A model generated the notes under the pieces. The model worked only from the letters and a program-made list of their open reading frames with translations. It was not told the origin of the DNA and ran no database searches. Shown here piece by piece: positions 16,314-24,277 of a stretch of DNA of 33,087 nucleotides (the first letter of the stretch is position 1; every line of letters starts with the position of its first letter). Both the position numbers and the translations under genes were made by a program. The stretch comes from Bacteroidales bacterium (GTDB taxonomy: Bacteria > Bacteroidota > Bacteroidia > Bacteroidales > F082), in NCBI GenBank assembly GCA_030690365.1, contig JAUYGX010000047.1, positions 1 through 33,087 of the forward strand, written 5' to 3'.

Positions 16314-17270
16314 ATGAAAAAAGGAATTTTAATAGTAACAACAGTAATTGCGTTCGCAATGATGTTTGTTCAATGTTCATCAAAAGGCGATGAAACAATA
16401 GATAAAAAAGGGCAGATTATGGTAAAAATGACCGATGGCCCCTCGGACGATGCGAATATCGAGGGAACCTTTGTAACCATTGCCGATGTAAAAATTGACG
16501 GAAGATCGATGGAAGGATTTGCAAAACAAACCGTTGAAATTTCGGCATATCAGAATGGAGAAACAAAGTTAATTTTAAGCGAAGAAGTGAGCGCTAAATC
16601 ATACTCCTCCATTTCGCTGGTTCTTGACTATGAATCGGATGCTTCAGGAGTTTCGCCGGGATGTTACATTTTAACATCTGATGCAGAAAAACACGACCTT
16701 TCGGCTTCGACAGAGACACAGACCGAAATAACCGTTTCAAAACCATTCATTGTAGAAGCCAACTCGGAAACTTCGCTGGTGGTCGATCTCGACATACGGA
16801 AGGCCGTTGTCAGGGAAAACGACACCTCCACCGGAAGTGAATACACATTTGTAACCCAGGCCGAATTGGAAAGTGCAGTGCGCGTTTTTTCAGAAGACAA
16901 CACTGGTAAGATTTCAGGAAATGTGAACATGTTGTTCACTACAGAAAATGACAGGTATGTGTTCATTTATCATAAAGGTGAGTTTAATATTATATCAGAA
17001 AGCCAGGGACAGGGGGCAAGTAATATATTGTTTGCCAAAGCGGTAACAAGTGCAAAAGTGAATGCCGACGGAACTTACAACCTCAGCTTTTTGGAAGCCG
17101 GAGATTACGAAATCCATGTGGCTTCATTTGCTAAAACACTTGGCGACAGCACAACGTTTACCGGAATGTTCAATGCAACAAGTGCAACTCCGGGTTTGTT
17201 GCTCAACGCCATTTCAGTTTCTGCTAATGCACAGCTTGAATTGGATATAGCTATTTCAGGATTACTGTAA
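16314..17270 (+). CDS. DUF4382 domain-containing lipoprotein
   Basis: A 318-residue lipoprotein with an SPII signal (residues 1-20) and the lipidated cysteine C21 (MMFVQC-SS). The segment KGQIMVKMTDGPSDDANIEG..VTIADVKIDG, from about residue 31, is the start of DUF4382, a beta-sandwich domain found in Bacteroidota and other envelope proteins. The domain runs to about 180 (SGCYILTSDAEK, SLVVDLDIRKAV). A second beta-rich domain (about 195-318) resembles carboxypeptidase-regulatory-like folds, with GTYNLSFLEAGDYEIHV. It probably sits on the outer membrane. Its operon partner is the coiled-coil protein, and both follow the kinase/regulator pair, so they may be regulon members. A strong terminator follows at 17361. 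Confidence 0.85.
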   Translation: MKKGILIVTTVIAFAMMFVQCSSKGDETIDKKGQIMVKMTDGPSDDANIEGTFVTIADVKIDGRSMEGFAKQTVEISAYQNGETKLILSEEVSAKSYSSISLVLDYESDASGVSPGCYILTSDAEKHDLSASTETQTEITVSKPFIVEANSETSLVVDLDIRKAVVRENDTSTGSEYTFVTQAELESAVRVFSEDNTGKISGNVNMLFTTENDRYVFIYHKGEFNIISESQGQGASNILFAKAVTSAKVNADGTYNLSFLEAGDYEIHVASFAKTLGDSTTFTGMFNATSATPGLLLNAISVSANAQLELDIAISGLL

Positions 17271-17360
17271 AGCAACAAAATCAGTAAAAAAGTTGTGAAT
17301 ACCGGATAAATCAATCGGTAAAATAGCAATTCAAATTACTACAATGGTATTTACAACCTG

Positions 17361-17391
17361 ACTCCGGGGAGATTCCCCGGAGTTTTTTTTT
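17361..17391 (+). terminator. Strong intrinsic terminator after the DUF4382 gene
   Basis: ACTCCGGGGA (17361-17370), loop GAT, and TCCCCGGAGT (17374-17383) form a 10-bp G/C-rich stem followed by nine T residues. It lies 90 bp after the stop codon at 17270. Confidence 0.85.
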
Positions 17392-17490
17392 CGACGGAAT
17401 AAATTCCATCGTTACAGGCTTAATCGTGCCAACGGCACTTTTTGTGGGGACAACCAATTGCCATAGAATCGACGATATACTAACTCTTGG

Positions 17491-17612
17491 TAAATATTCT
17501 ACCCAACTTACTACCTGAAAGGTTAAAAAATATACCGCATTTTGATCTGATTTGCTCACTATCTGACATAAAACAAAGATAATGAACATTCCGATAGGAA
17601 AGTGTAGTTGCA
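17491..17612 (+). repeat. Left copy of ~120-bp direct repeat flanking the island
   Basis: From TAAATATTCT to TGTAGTTGCA this segment is repeated, in the same orientation, at 24665-24785. Shared blocks include CTACCTGAAAGGTTAAAAAA, TACCGCATTTTGATCT, GATTTGCTCACTATCTGACA, TAAAACAA, TTCCGATAG and TAGTTGCA, with small indels and substitutions between the copies. The pair brackets the ubiquitin-like/protease cluster. Confidence 0.85.
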
Positions 17613-17806
17613 ATGCTTTGGAGCCTTCACTCCATTAGGTCTATAAAAAATAGCATACGGAAGAAAAGTATGTTGTCTATTCAAATAGGGCTTAACTATC
17701 CCACAAATAATCTGTTTAGTATATATAGATATATTAATGGAATGTTGAGTTTTTTTCATATACTTAGCAAAAATGGATTTCATAAATTTATACAATCCTT
17801 TTTCAT

Positions 17807-18166
17807 TTATAAAAGTTTTAACCTTAGATTTTTTAGTATCATTTTTAGAAAGAAAGGGTTCTTTTTATAAGTTTTCCTTTTGCCCCAACTTTCAGCATCA
17901 ATTATTATATTCCTATTAATCCAATAATGCGACTGGCATGGAAAATCCCAATTGCCAATGGAAGGATAAAGAGAGATAGCTTCTCCATTATAATTCAATT
18001 GCCAATCATCAGGAGATAACGGTGTAACAACTTTTTCTCCACAACCACAGGCACATAAATGAATTACAACTGAGTATTTCATAGAAACATACAACATACC
18101 ATGATTAATTATCTCAGGCATGTACTCCACAAATTGAACTGAAAATTCTTTAACCTGCATATTCAT
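17807..18166 (-). CDS. DUF6527 family protein of a ubiquitin-like operon
   Basis: A 119-residue protein if it starts at the ATG 18166 (overlapping the end of the E1-like gene by 17 bp). The open frame reaches 18184 and another in-frame ATG is at 18160. Two conserved blocks are visible: CACGCGEKVVTPLSPDDW (C38, C40, C42) and SLYPSIGNWDFPCQSHYWI (S79, H80). These are the hallmarks of DUF6527. This family is repeatedly found with multi-ubiquitin and ThiF genes (operons I recall being called Bub), and a protease-like role acting on the Ubl has been proposed. The Ser-His pair would fit that, but this is inference. The basic C-terminal tail (KKNPFFLKMILKNLRLKLL) is unusual. It is the last gene of the cluster. 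Confidence 0.8.
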   Translation of the reverse strand: MNMQVKEFSVQFVEYMPEIINHGMLYVSMKYSVVIHLCACGCGEKVVTPLSPDDWQLNYNGEAISLYPSIGNWDFPCQSHYWINRNIIIDAESWGKRKTYKKNPFFLKMILKNLRLKLL

Positions 18167-19325
18167 TGAGTAAATCGTTATCATTTATTGAATATATAGA
18201 ATTGACCTCGCAAATTGTGTCATGGTAAAAACCTAACATCTTTTTCCATTTTATTATGGCATGTATCGCAGCCAAAGCATTGAGTTCTGCAATTTGGATA
18301 TTACTGGCATACACATCATCTTCGGCATCATCACCACCAAAAGCTTCCTTAATATGCCCATGATGTTCCGGAAATCCAGATGTTATTCGAACCAAACCTG
18401 AAAGTTTATTTTCAGACAAATTGACTCCCAGCCCGGAATCAATGAAATATAATCCTTTATCAATCAAATAACCTGCAATTTCTTTTCTCACACTAACGCT
18501 ATCGACACTTAAAAAGATATAATCCATTTCCTTCAATACTTCAATGTTGTCTGGCGTAATATGCTCTTTATGAGGAAAAATGCGTTTGTGCATTTTACTA
18601 TATTTTTGAGCTAAATACTCCACTTTAGGAAGCTGTTTTTCCAGCTCTTCAATGGATGCTGATCCCGGAGCACGGAAGGCATTGTGAGTATTAAAAACGT
18701 CCAGGTCGTATAAGTGTATCTCATTAACAGGTGCTTTTGATACAAAATCAAGGATATATGAACCAGTTCCGCCAACCCCGACTAATGCAATTTTCAGAGG
18801 TCGAAATAAGTCGTTGAGATATGTAACATTAGCTCGACTAGCATTTGTATCCATATACATCATTGGACTGTTATCCTCATGCACTAAAATTGGTCTTTTT
18901 AATTTGTCACATGCTTCTTTATCAAGATTTAAAGCCGGAGAAGATATTATACTCACGTAAGTCGATACTTTATCGTAATAATCAACATAATCGCGACCAT
19001 CTGGATGACATGAAAGATAAAAGTCACTTACAATATCAGCAAAAAGTGGTTGCTTTTGAGGTGAATTTACGAGTGATGGAACAAAGCTACCATTAATATT
19101 GCAAGGTCTCTCTCCTACGAAATATGCTGTGTGATCTTTCGGTTTACCAACAATATTTCCGGATGTCGTTAAACTCATCACTAAAAGACCAGACTTTATT
19201 TCCTTTGAACTATTAAGATAGGGTACATGGTGGATAGCTAAATATCCACCACTTACCTCTATCTCGTAATTTTCATTCTGCAATCTGAGCAGATCTGAAC
19301 TACGATTGATGAGTGCTTGCGACAT
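18150..19325 (-). CDS. E1-like ThiF-family adenylyltransferase with N-terminal E2-like/DUF6791 domain
   Basis: A 391-residue two-domain enzyme. Residues 1-~165 (ALINRSSDLLRLQNENYEIEV, HTAYFVGERPC, DYVDYYDKVSTYV) match the domain placed before ThiF in multi-ubiquitin operons (DUF6791 as I recall), possibly an E2-like part. Residues ~175-385 are a Rossmann ThiF/E1 adenylation domain. It has the ATP loop GVGGTGS (183-189), acidic D207/D209 (HLYDLD), N215 and R218 (THNAFRAPG) in the position of the E1 'N..RQ' pair, then IFLSVDSVSVRKEI and DSGLGV. No CxxC zinc motif is present. Cysteines are only at 75, 106, 139 and 372, so an E1-type catalytic Cys is not obvious. It should adenylate the C-terminus of the Ubl protein encoded just upstream. 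Its start lies inside the last codons of that gene. Confidence 0.88.
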   Translation of the reverse strand: MSQALINRSSDLLRLQNENYEIEVSGGYLAIHHVPYLNSSKEIKSGLLVMSLTTSGNIVGKPKDHTAYFVGERPCNINGSFVPSLVNSPQKQPLFADIVSDFYLSCHPDGRDYVDYYDKVSTYVSIISSPALNLDKEACDKLKRPILVHEDNSPMMYMDTNASRANVTYLNDLFRPLKIALVGVGGTGSYILDFVSKAPVNEIHLYDLDVFNTHNAFRAPGSASIEELEKQLPKVEYLAQKYSKMHKRIFPHKEHITPDNIEVLKEMDYIFLSVDSVSVRKEIAGYLIDKGLYFIDSGLGVNLSENKLSGLVRITSGFPEHHGHIKEAFGGDDAEDDVYASNIQIAELNALAAIHAIIKWKKMLGFYHDTICEVNSIYSINDNDLLNEYAG

Positions 19326-19995
19326 TGAAATTCATATTATTTTTAACAAACACTTCTGTTCCTTGCGACAGCATACCTTTGGGATTCTGATAAGGTCCAT
19401 CAGTATATTTCACTTTATAACCTCGATTAGAATCATAGTTACCGAAAGCCAATATGACGACTTCTTCATATGAAATCTTTGGCTTGTCGAATTTCTTCCG
19501 TGATCCATTCACAATGATCTCAATATCATTCATGTGATGACGAGATACGAAATGCTCTACGCCTGGTCGAGCTAAGTCAACCACTTCATCATTCATAATT
19601 TGATCGTCCTTCCAACCGCCGGGAAGATCAAGATAGATTTCGTCTGTTTTCGGTATTTTACCTAACTCTCGGATTTGAATCCCTCTGATATACTGTTTAT
19701 ACCAAGTGTAAGCTACATTGTTGATAGTAAAGTGCAGTTTTTTCTTGATAAAAAAATACTCGGTTTCTGGTCTTGCCAGATTGACTGATTTCTCGTTTTC
19801 TATCAGTTCATCCTCATAAGGTTTACTAATTGACAGAAATAACTCTGTATCCAACGGAATACCAGCAAATTGTTTTAATTCTGCACCAGTTTTATACTGG
19901 TCTAAAGTTTCATACTCTTTTCCCTCAATAACAAACTTCAAGGGTACTTTTAATTTTGGAGCATGAGATGCCCTGTCATGATTATCTAAATTCAT
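19300..19995 (-). CDS. Multi-ubiquitin protein: three tandem ubiquitin-like domains
   Basis: A 231-residue protein with three repeats of the prokaryotic Multi_ubiq type. Domain 1 (about 19-83) begins FVIEGKEYET and ends VNLARPETEYFFI. Domain 2 (about 87-152) begins FTINNVAYTW and ends VDLARPGVEHFVS. Domain 3 (about 156-231) begins IEIIVNGSRKKF. The shared V(N/D)LARP..E.F motif at the end of domains 1 and 2 shows internal duplication. The C-terminal tail MNFNVASTHQS would be the segment that the E1-like enzyme activates. No Gly-Gly is present at the C-terminus, unlike eukaryotic ubiquitin. The tail codons overlap the E1 gene by 26 bp. The ATG at 19995 is the only sensible start, and no canonical promoter was found in the 318 bp upstream. 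Acts in the cytoplasm as the modifier. Confidence 0.9.
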   Translation of the reverse strand: MNLDNHDRASHAPKLKVPLKFVIEGKEYETLDQYKTGAELKQFAGIPLDTELFLSISKPYEDELIENEKSVNLARPETEYFFIKKKLHFTINNVAYTWYKQYIRGIQIRELGKIPKTDEIYLDLPGGWKDDQIMNDEVVDLARPGVEHFVSRHHMNDIEIIVNGSRKKFDKPKISYEEVVILAFGNYDSNRGYKVKYTDGPYQNPKGMLSQGTEVFVKNNMNFNVASTHQS

Positions 19996-20168
19996 GTGAT
20001 ACTAAATTAAGTGTTTATAATAACTAAATCATTGCCTATCATTTCAGCAATGGATCAGGGACACCTGATTGGATGAAGATGTTTGTCTTTGCTTTTAACT
20101 AGTTAGATGTTAATTCCTAGCCTTAGTGCTACCATTTATGGCAACTTAAGTTTAAAATCACATGAGCG

Positions 20169-20200
20169 TTTGTTTATTTCAAATAAAGGAGGTAGTTTTG
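20169..20200 (+). promoter_or_regulatory. Bacteroidota-type promoter for a small RNA
   Basis: TTTG (20169-20172) and TAGTTTTG (20193-20200) match the -33 TTTG and -7 TAnnTTTG elements, with a 20-bp spacer (usual 19-21). Both are exact matches. The predicted start is about 20205-20208. No coding gene follows on this strand. Confidence 0.65.
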
Positions 20201-20205
20201 AAGTG

Positions 20206-20290
20206 CGAAAACAATACTACCAAAAGCTTTGCAAGAGCTTTTGATTTCCTTCAAGGAAGTAAAGCCAGGTGATTTCTGCCTGGTTTTTTA
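20206..20290 (+). ncRNA. Candidate ~85-nt structured small RNA
   Basis: Downstream of the promoter at 20169-20200 three hairpins follow in a row. CAAAAGCT (20221-20228) pairs with AGCTTTTG (20236-20243), TTCCT (20246-20250) with AGGAA (20254-20258), and AAGCCAGG (20262-20269) with CCTGGTTT (20279-20286). The last has a 9-nt loop and merges into TTTTTT at 20284-20289, a good intrinsic terminator. The transcript has no ATG-led frame of useful length. It is convergent with the S8/DUF2188 genes and antisense to the leader of the multi-ubiquitin gene. No known RNA family was recognised. Confidence 0.6.
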
Positions 20291-20313
20291 TTTATATCAT
20301 TATACTCATTGCC

Positions 20314-20559
20314 TTAGTTTTTAGTATCCTTTACTGAACTTGGGTCATTTCCTGGCTTTACAGTATCGCTATCCCTTATTGGACCACCATTAGGGCGATG
20401 AATTCTAACCTCACCTCCTCCACTGTTTGATGAAAACTGCTTAGCAAGAGATTCTGCCTGTTTTTGCGTATCAACTCTAGCAGAAGCTTTTTTCCCTCCT
20501 TCTTTTTGTACGTTCCAACCATCTTGACCTTTTTTCTGTGTTACATGATAATTTGCCAT
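20314..20559 (-). CDS. DUF2188 family small protein
   Basis: An 81-residue protein from the ATG 20559. The frame is open to 20592, but that would overlap the S8 gene, and MANYHVTQKKGQDGWNVQKEGG is the normal family start. The pattern 'YHV....dGW.V..eGg..AS...dTQ..A...A......GGEVRIHRPNGGPIRDSDT' is DUF2188, a small alpha/beta fold resembling a double-stranded-RNA-binding domain in shape. Function is unknown. The gene follows the S8 peptidase by 16 bp, so it belongs to the same transcript. It could be a substrate, inhibitor or accessory factor of the protease, but that is inference. Confidence 0.82.
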   Translation of the reverse strand: MANYHVTQKKGQDGWNVQKEGGKKASARVDTQKQAESLAKQFSSNSGGGEVRIHRPNGGPIRDSDTVKPGNDPSSVKDTKN

Positions 20560-20575
20560 ACTAATAATTTTATAA

Positions 20576-23056
20576 TTAAACTCTTGATACAACTCTTGCT
20601 GCTGTTTTTATGTCTACTGCGTGTACCCCTAAAGACTGTAGCATCTGTCTCATATCGTTAAAGACAGGTTCTTCTTTTTTCGGGTCAGAAATAGTTAGTA
20701 TTGCAGTAAACGGTACACCTGTCGTTGGTAAACTTACGCCATCACGTGCTAAATACTCAACGTCTAAGGACCAGTCTGTAGTTGGGCCAACACCTCTCGG
20801 AAAGGTTTTTTCATATACTTTAACTGGGCTCCATTTGAAAGAATGTTCTATTTGATCTTTTTCATATAAGCTCCCGTCTCCATCATCCGGTGTATAAATA
20901 GCATTTAGACGTCCCAAATAATTTCCATTCCGTTGTTGCTGACGCAATGCAGCATCGATGTTAACTCTAACAAATTCAGAACCATATCTATAGTCAAAAC
21001 GGGGAGTACTTACGATGGTAAGTTTTGCATGTCCGAAACACTTCCCTTCTCTCACTAAACTTGAAGGCCATGAAAATTTAAAGCTCATTTTATGACCAGT
21101 TATTGCTCTATTTGCAAAAACCAACGTTATTGACGAAGGGTCTCCATTTAATACTTCCTCTGAACCTTTAGGAATACCAAATCCAATTAAATGTTTGGTC
21201 ACATTTCTCAAATTCTTATCAATCAATGCATCTGGCAATACTGCATGATGGATACCAAGAGCAATTAAGGTTTCTCGTGAAACTATTCCTTCGATCGCAA
21301 AATCAAGACTCGCTAAAGTTTTTGCAACATTAGGAACAGCGTAGCTGGTACCACACCCATCTACAATTTTACTTGTCGTATCCAAAGAAAGCAAACCATG
21401 ACCTAATAAAGGATGAATAGTTCCAGAACCTCCAACATGAGCCAGGTCGGGTTTAAGCCCAACCCTCAGGCCGGGTCCTCTGCAACTATAATTACTCAAT
21501 GCAAATGGAACAATACTATCAACATGTGGAGGGTTTAATGCTGCAACACTAATATTCCTGCAACTTTCGGCAGGTTTTTTAATCGTATCGTTCCTTGATG
21601 AGGCAAGAATTTTCAAAGCTTCAAAATGGTCAGAAGGCCATTCTCTTCTAATATCATTTGGCCCAGTGTTCCCTGCTGAAATAACAAATATTACATCATT
21701 TTCTTCTGCTATTTTATCTAAGATTTGAGCAGGCAGGCTATAGCCTGTAGTGGTAGCATGCTCTTCTATATTTAAGCTGAAATTAAAGATTCTGACGCCT
21801 GTTCTTGCTGTAAGTTCTTGAACAGCACCCTCTAATTCGTTGAAAAATTCAAGCGGTTTTGAATAATAAGAAGTGTATTTATCCGCTCTCGGTAGAATAT
21901 CCAAATCAATAATCTTGCAGCCATCGAGTTCCCTACAAATAGCACCACCGTTAAGTGTTTGACCGAAAAGTGCCAATCCCGCGATAAATGTGCCGTGGTT
22001 TTCATCTTTATCAGCAGGACTAATCAGACCCCATCGATCTTCTATCCATTGATCGTAAATATCGGAAACACCCCCGTCTACAATACAAATCTTCGGATAA
22101 GATGTTTTTTCTTTAAGTTTTGGTATTACAAAACTATCTCCCTTTTTTGCACTCATACCAACACTCTGAGTAACAATCGGAGGCAGGGTAACTTTCTTAA
22201 CTAACGGATGCTTCCCTAAAAAATCCAGCAACTCACTGTGCTTTTTTATATCTAAGTCGACTACTTTTTTTTCTCCCGACTTATTGGCAGAAGATGAGGA
22301 TGGAAATAATTGTATAACTGACGAAGTCGGACTCTTTTCAAATTTCGCTCCGAAAACGACTGCAGTTCCCTTGCCGCTAATAATCCTGGAAACGAATAAG
22401 CCGCCACCAATCTTTTCCAATCCATCAAAAAAACTTTTAAATAAGTCAAATTTATAAGAGCTTAATGTATCCCAATCTTGTCGGGCAGGCGGGGCATCAA
22501 ATAACTCAACAATATATGATCCGCCTGTTTGTGGATCAGCCAGCCACTCTACAGCTTCATTTACTGAAAACTTTCTTTTATCACTGGCTGTATATGGGGA
22601 TATTTCCTGAATGGCTCCTACTTCACTCCTAATTCTCGAAGGATTAGGATGATTCTTCCCATCTTTTTCTTTGTATCTTGTTTCTGATTCGGCTTGTTCC
22701 ACCTTCTTATATATCTTATCAATGCTCTCAGGATTTAGCTCGATAAACAATTCTCCGAGGTCACCAGCCCCAATAACAGGTGCAACATCGTGTTTAAATA
22801 TTTGTGATGTCGGACGGTGGCTTTTTGCTAATGCAACTTGCTTCAATGTGACTTTCGCATACGAAATGGGAGCAAAACTGCTCACTACTTGCATGGTTTT
22901 AATTTCCAGAAGCTGCTTTTGCAGATTATCACGGTGTTTCACAAATTCAACATCGTTCCCGGCAAAAAAATCTTTTGCCGGTCCACCTCCGGTTCGATCC
23001 CACGCTTCAATGAAATCATTGGTATTCAAGATTATTTGTATTGGACTGTTTGCCAT
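20576..23056 (-). CDS. S8 family (subtilisin-like) serine peptidase, 826 aa, intracellular
   Basis: A subtilase domain spans about 318-600. Catalytic D327 lies in CIVDGGV, H354 in ENHGTFIAG, the oxyanion N463 in VISAGNTGPN, and the nucleophile S571 in GCGTSYAVPNVAKTL, so the triad is intact. There is no signal peptide or lipobox, so it should act in the cytoplasm. The first ~310 residues form a large N-terminal region. It includes a segment around 60-120 resembling a peptidase inhibitor/prodomain (SYAKVTLKQVALAKSHRP...FIELNPESIDKI). The region after ~620 is a beta-rich extension. The gene starts 12 bp after the AAA ATPase gene. Such S8-AAA pairs occur in bacterial defence islands, where the ATPase is thought to control or feed the protease. 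No substrate can be read from the sequence. Confidence 0.9.
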   Translation of the reverse strand: MANSPIQIILNTNDFIEAWDRTGGGPAKDFFAGNDVEFVKHRDNLQKQLLEIKTMQVVSSFAPISYAKVTLKQVALAKSHRPTSQIFKHDVAPVIGAGDLGELFIELNPESIDKIYKKVEQAESETRYKEKDGKNHPNPSRIRSEVGAIQEISPYTASDKRKFSVNEAVEWLADPQTGGSYIVELFDAPPARQDWDTLSSYKFDLFKSFFDGLEKIGGGLFVSRIISGKGTAVVFGAKFEKSPTSSVIQLFPSSSSANKSGEKKVVDLDIKKHSELLDFLGKHPLVKKVTLPPIVTQSVGMSAKKGDSFVIPKLKEKTSYPKICIVDGGVSDIYDQWIEDRWGLISPADKDENHGTFIAGLALFGQTLNGGAICRELDGCKIIDLDILPRADKYTSYYSKPLEFFNELEGAVQELTARTGVRIFNFSLNIEEHATTTGYSLPAQILDKIAEENDVIFVISAGNTGPNDIRREWPSDHFEALKILASSRNDTIKKPAESCRNISVAALNPPHVDSIVPFALSNYSCRGPGLRVGLKPDLAHVGGSGTIHPLLGHGLLSLDTTSKIVDGCGTSYAVPNVAKTLASLDFAIEGIVSRETLIALGIHHAVLPDALIDKNLRNVTKHLIGFGIPKGSEEVLNGDPSSITLVFANRAITGHKMSFKFSWPSSLVREGKCFGHAKLTIVSTPRFDYRYGSEFVRVNIDAALRQQQRNGNYLGRLNAIYTPDDGDGSLYEKDQIEHSFKWSPVKVYEKTFPRGVGPTTDWSLDVEYLARDGVSLPTTGVPFTAILTISDPKKEEPVFNDMRQMLQSLGVHAVDIKTAARVVSRV

Positions 23057-23068
23057 GACTTATATTTT

Positions 23069-24247
23069 TTATGATTCTTTAAATTTTGATAGTTGTTTGC
23101 TTAAAGATGAAGGCGTCATACCAAATAATGGTGCAATATCTTTTTGTTTAAACGAATAGTTCTTTGCATTGACTAACATTGTTATAAAGTCTTCATCGCT
23201 ATGTATCATTACATTTCTCTTATCTGCGTCCACTCTTCCTGAATTTAACAAAGCAAACTGTTTCATCACTGAAACTAAATTAATTTCCCTTTCCAAAACA
23301 AAAGCTCTTTTCAGCCACTTTGACAGCGTCTCGGCATCAGCACCTGAAGAGTTTTCCAGGCACCATGCTAAAAATTTGATTTCACTATCATTGAATTCTA
23401 AAGGGAGCAAGAATTTTCGTAATAAAAGCATCATAACTTCGGGAGATGGCTTAGGTATCTCAATTTGAATATCAAATCTTCTCCAAATTGCAGGATCTAA
23501 AAGTCCCTGATGGTTAGTTACTCCAATTGTGAAGCCTTTCTCGTGCCTGGAGTCCAAACTTTGTAGCAAAGTATTAACGACTCTTTTTACTTCACCTACC
23601 TCTTGTGGATCATTGCGAAGTTTAGCAATTGCATCAAATTCGTCAAGTAAAAGAACGCATTTATACCTGTTTGCAAATGCAAATAAATTTCCAATATTCC
23701 GCGAGGTAGTCCCTAGAAAAGATGACATTAGCCCCTCTAACCTAGCCAATACAACAGGTATTCCAATTTGCTTTGATATCCACTTTGCCAAATGCGTTTT
23801 TCCTGTTCCCGGCAACCCATAGATCAAACAAGAACTAGCAGGAGTCGCATTTATTTCCAATAGCTTATCAAACTTAGCCCATTCGTTTACAACTGACTGG
23901 ATAGCCAATTGAATATTTTCATCGAATGAAGGCATATCATCGGGAAGATCACTTGAGAAGAAAACTTCTGCTAATGGAGTTGAAGTTTCCTTATCAACAG
24001 GAATGGGTGTTTTAAATGTTAGCTCTTCTCCTGCACCTACGACAAATGATTTTTCTACTTTACTGGGAGACATATCTACAGATCCGTGAGAAGACGATAT
24101 TAAACCCTCCAGTGATTTTGCTTCCTTATAATACCCATCCTTTTCCAAACTATTTTTCAATCTTGTGATTTGGTGTATAACGGCATCATTGGGATTTGAA
24201 AGAGCCGATCTGCATAAAGCCTGAATTATATTAAAGTATTCTACCAT
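23069..24247 (-). CDS. AAA family ATPase paired with the S8 peptidase
   Basis: A 392-residue cytoplasmic ATPase. Residues 1-110 are a helical, MIT-like or substrate-binding N-terminal region (LCRSALSNPNDAVIHQITRLKNSLEKDGYYKEAKSLEGLI). The classical AAA core (about 115-300) has Walker A GLPGTGKT (144-151), Walker B LLLDEF (199-204), sensor 1 GVTNHQGLLDP (242-252) and arginine fingers R256/R257. The pore-loop-like LMSSFLG follows strand 2 (about 173-179). The C-terminus has a short HTH-like segment, FKQKDIAPLFGMTPSSLSKQL, which could bind DNA and autoregulate or sense. It is the first gene of the cluster, with a promoter directly upstream, and probably assembles as a hexamer that supports the S8 protease. 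Confidence 0.9.
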   Translation of the reverse strand: MVEYFNIIQALCRSALSNPNDAVIHQITRLKNSLEKDGYYKEAKSLEGLISSSHGSVDMSPSKVEKSFVVGAGEELTFKTPIPVDKETSTPLAEVFFSSDLPDDMPSFDENIQLAIQSVVNEWAKFDKLLEINATPASSCLIYGLPGTGKTHLAKWISKQIGIPVVLARLEGLMSSFLGTTSRNIGNLFAFANRYKCVLLLDEFDAIAKLRNDPQEVGEVKRVVNTLLQSLDSRHEKGFTIGVTNHQGLLDPAIWRRFDIQIEIPKPSPEVMMLLLRKFLLPLEFNDSEIKFLAWCLENSSGADAETLSKWLKRAFVLEREINLVSVMKQFALLNSGRVDADKRNVMIHSDEDFITMLVNAKNYSFKQKDIAPLFGMTPSSLSKQLSKFKES

Positions 24248-24277
24248 TTATTTAATTTTAATTATTGCCATAAATTG

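Larger units (their letters stand above)
17271..17806. other. Intergenic region at the left edge of the island
   Basis: It contains the terminator at 17361-17391, a short inverted repeat GTGCC-AAC-GGCAC followed by T5 near 17428-17445, and the left ~120-bp direct repeat (17491-17612). The remaining 17613-17806 is A/T-rich. A + strand open frame crossing it (17613-17870) has no recognisable features and overlaps the DUF6527 gene, so I do not call it. Confidence 0.6.
19996..20313. other. Gap inside the operon occupied by an oppositely oriented RNA gene
   Basis: 318 bp between the DUF2188 and multi-ubiquitin genes, the only large gap in the otherwise tightly packed - strand cluster. It holds a + strand promoter and small-RNA candidate (20169-20290). 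The other part (19996-20168) shows no - strand TAnnTTTG promoter. Confidence 0.6.

Noticed and set aside
17613-17870. Plus-strand frame of 85 codons at the left island edge
   Set aside because: Low complexity (Ile, Phe, Ser, Lys), overlaps the DUF6527 gene, and has no start context or family; explained by A/T-rich sequence.
20464-20661. Plus-strand 65-codon frame rich in Ser, Phe and Leu
   Set aside because: Antisense to the DUF2188 start and S8 gene end; composition fits a mirrored frame.
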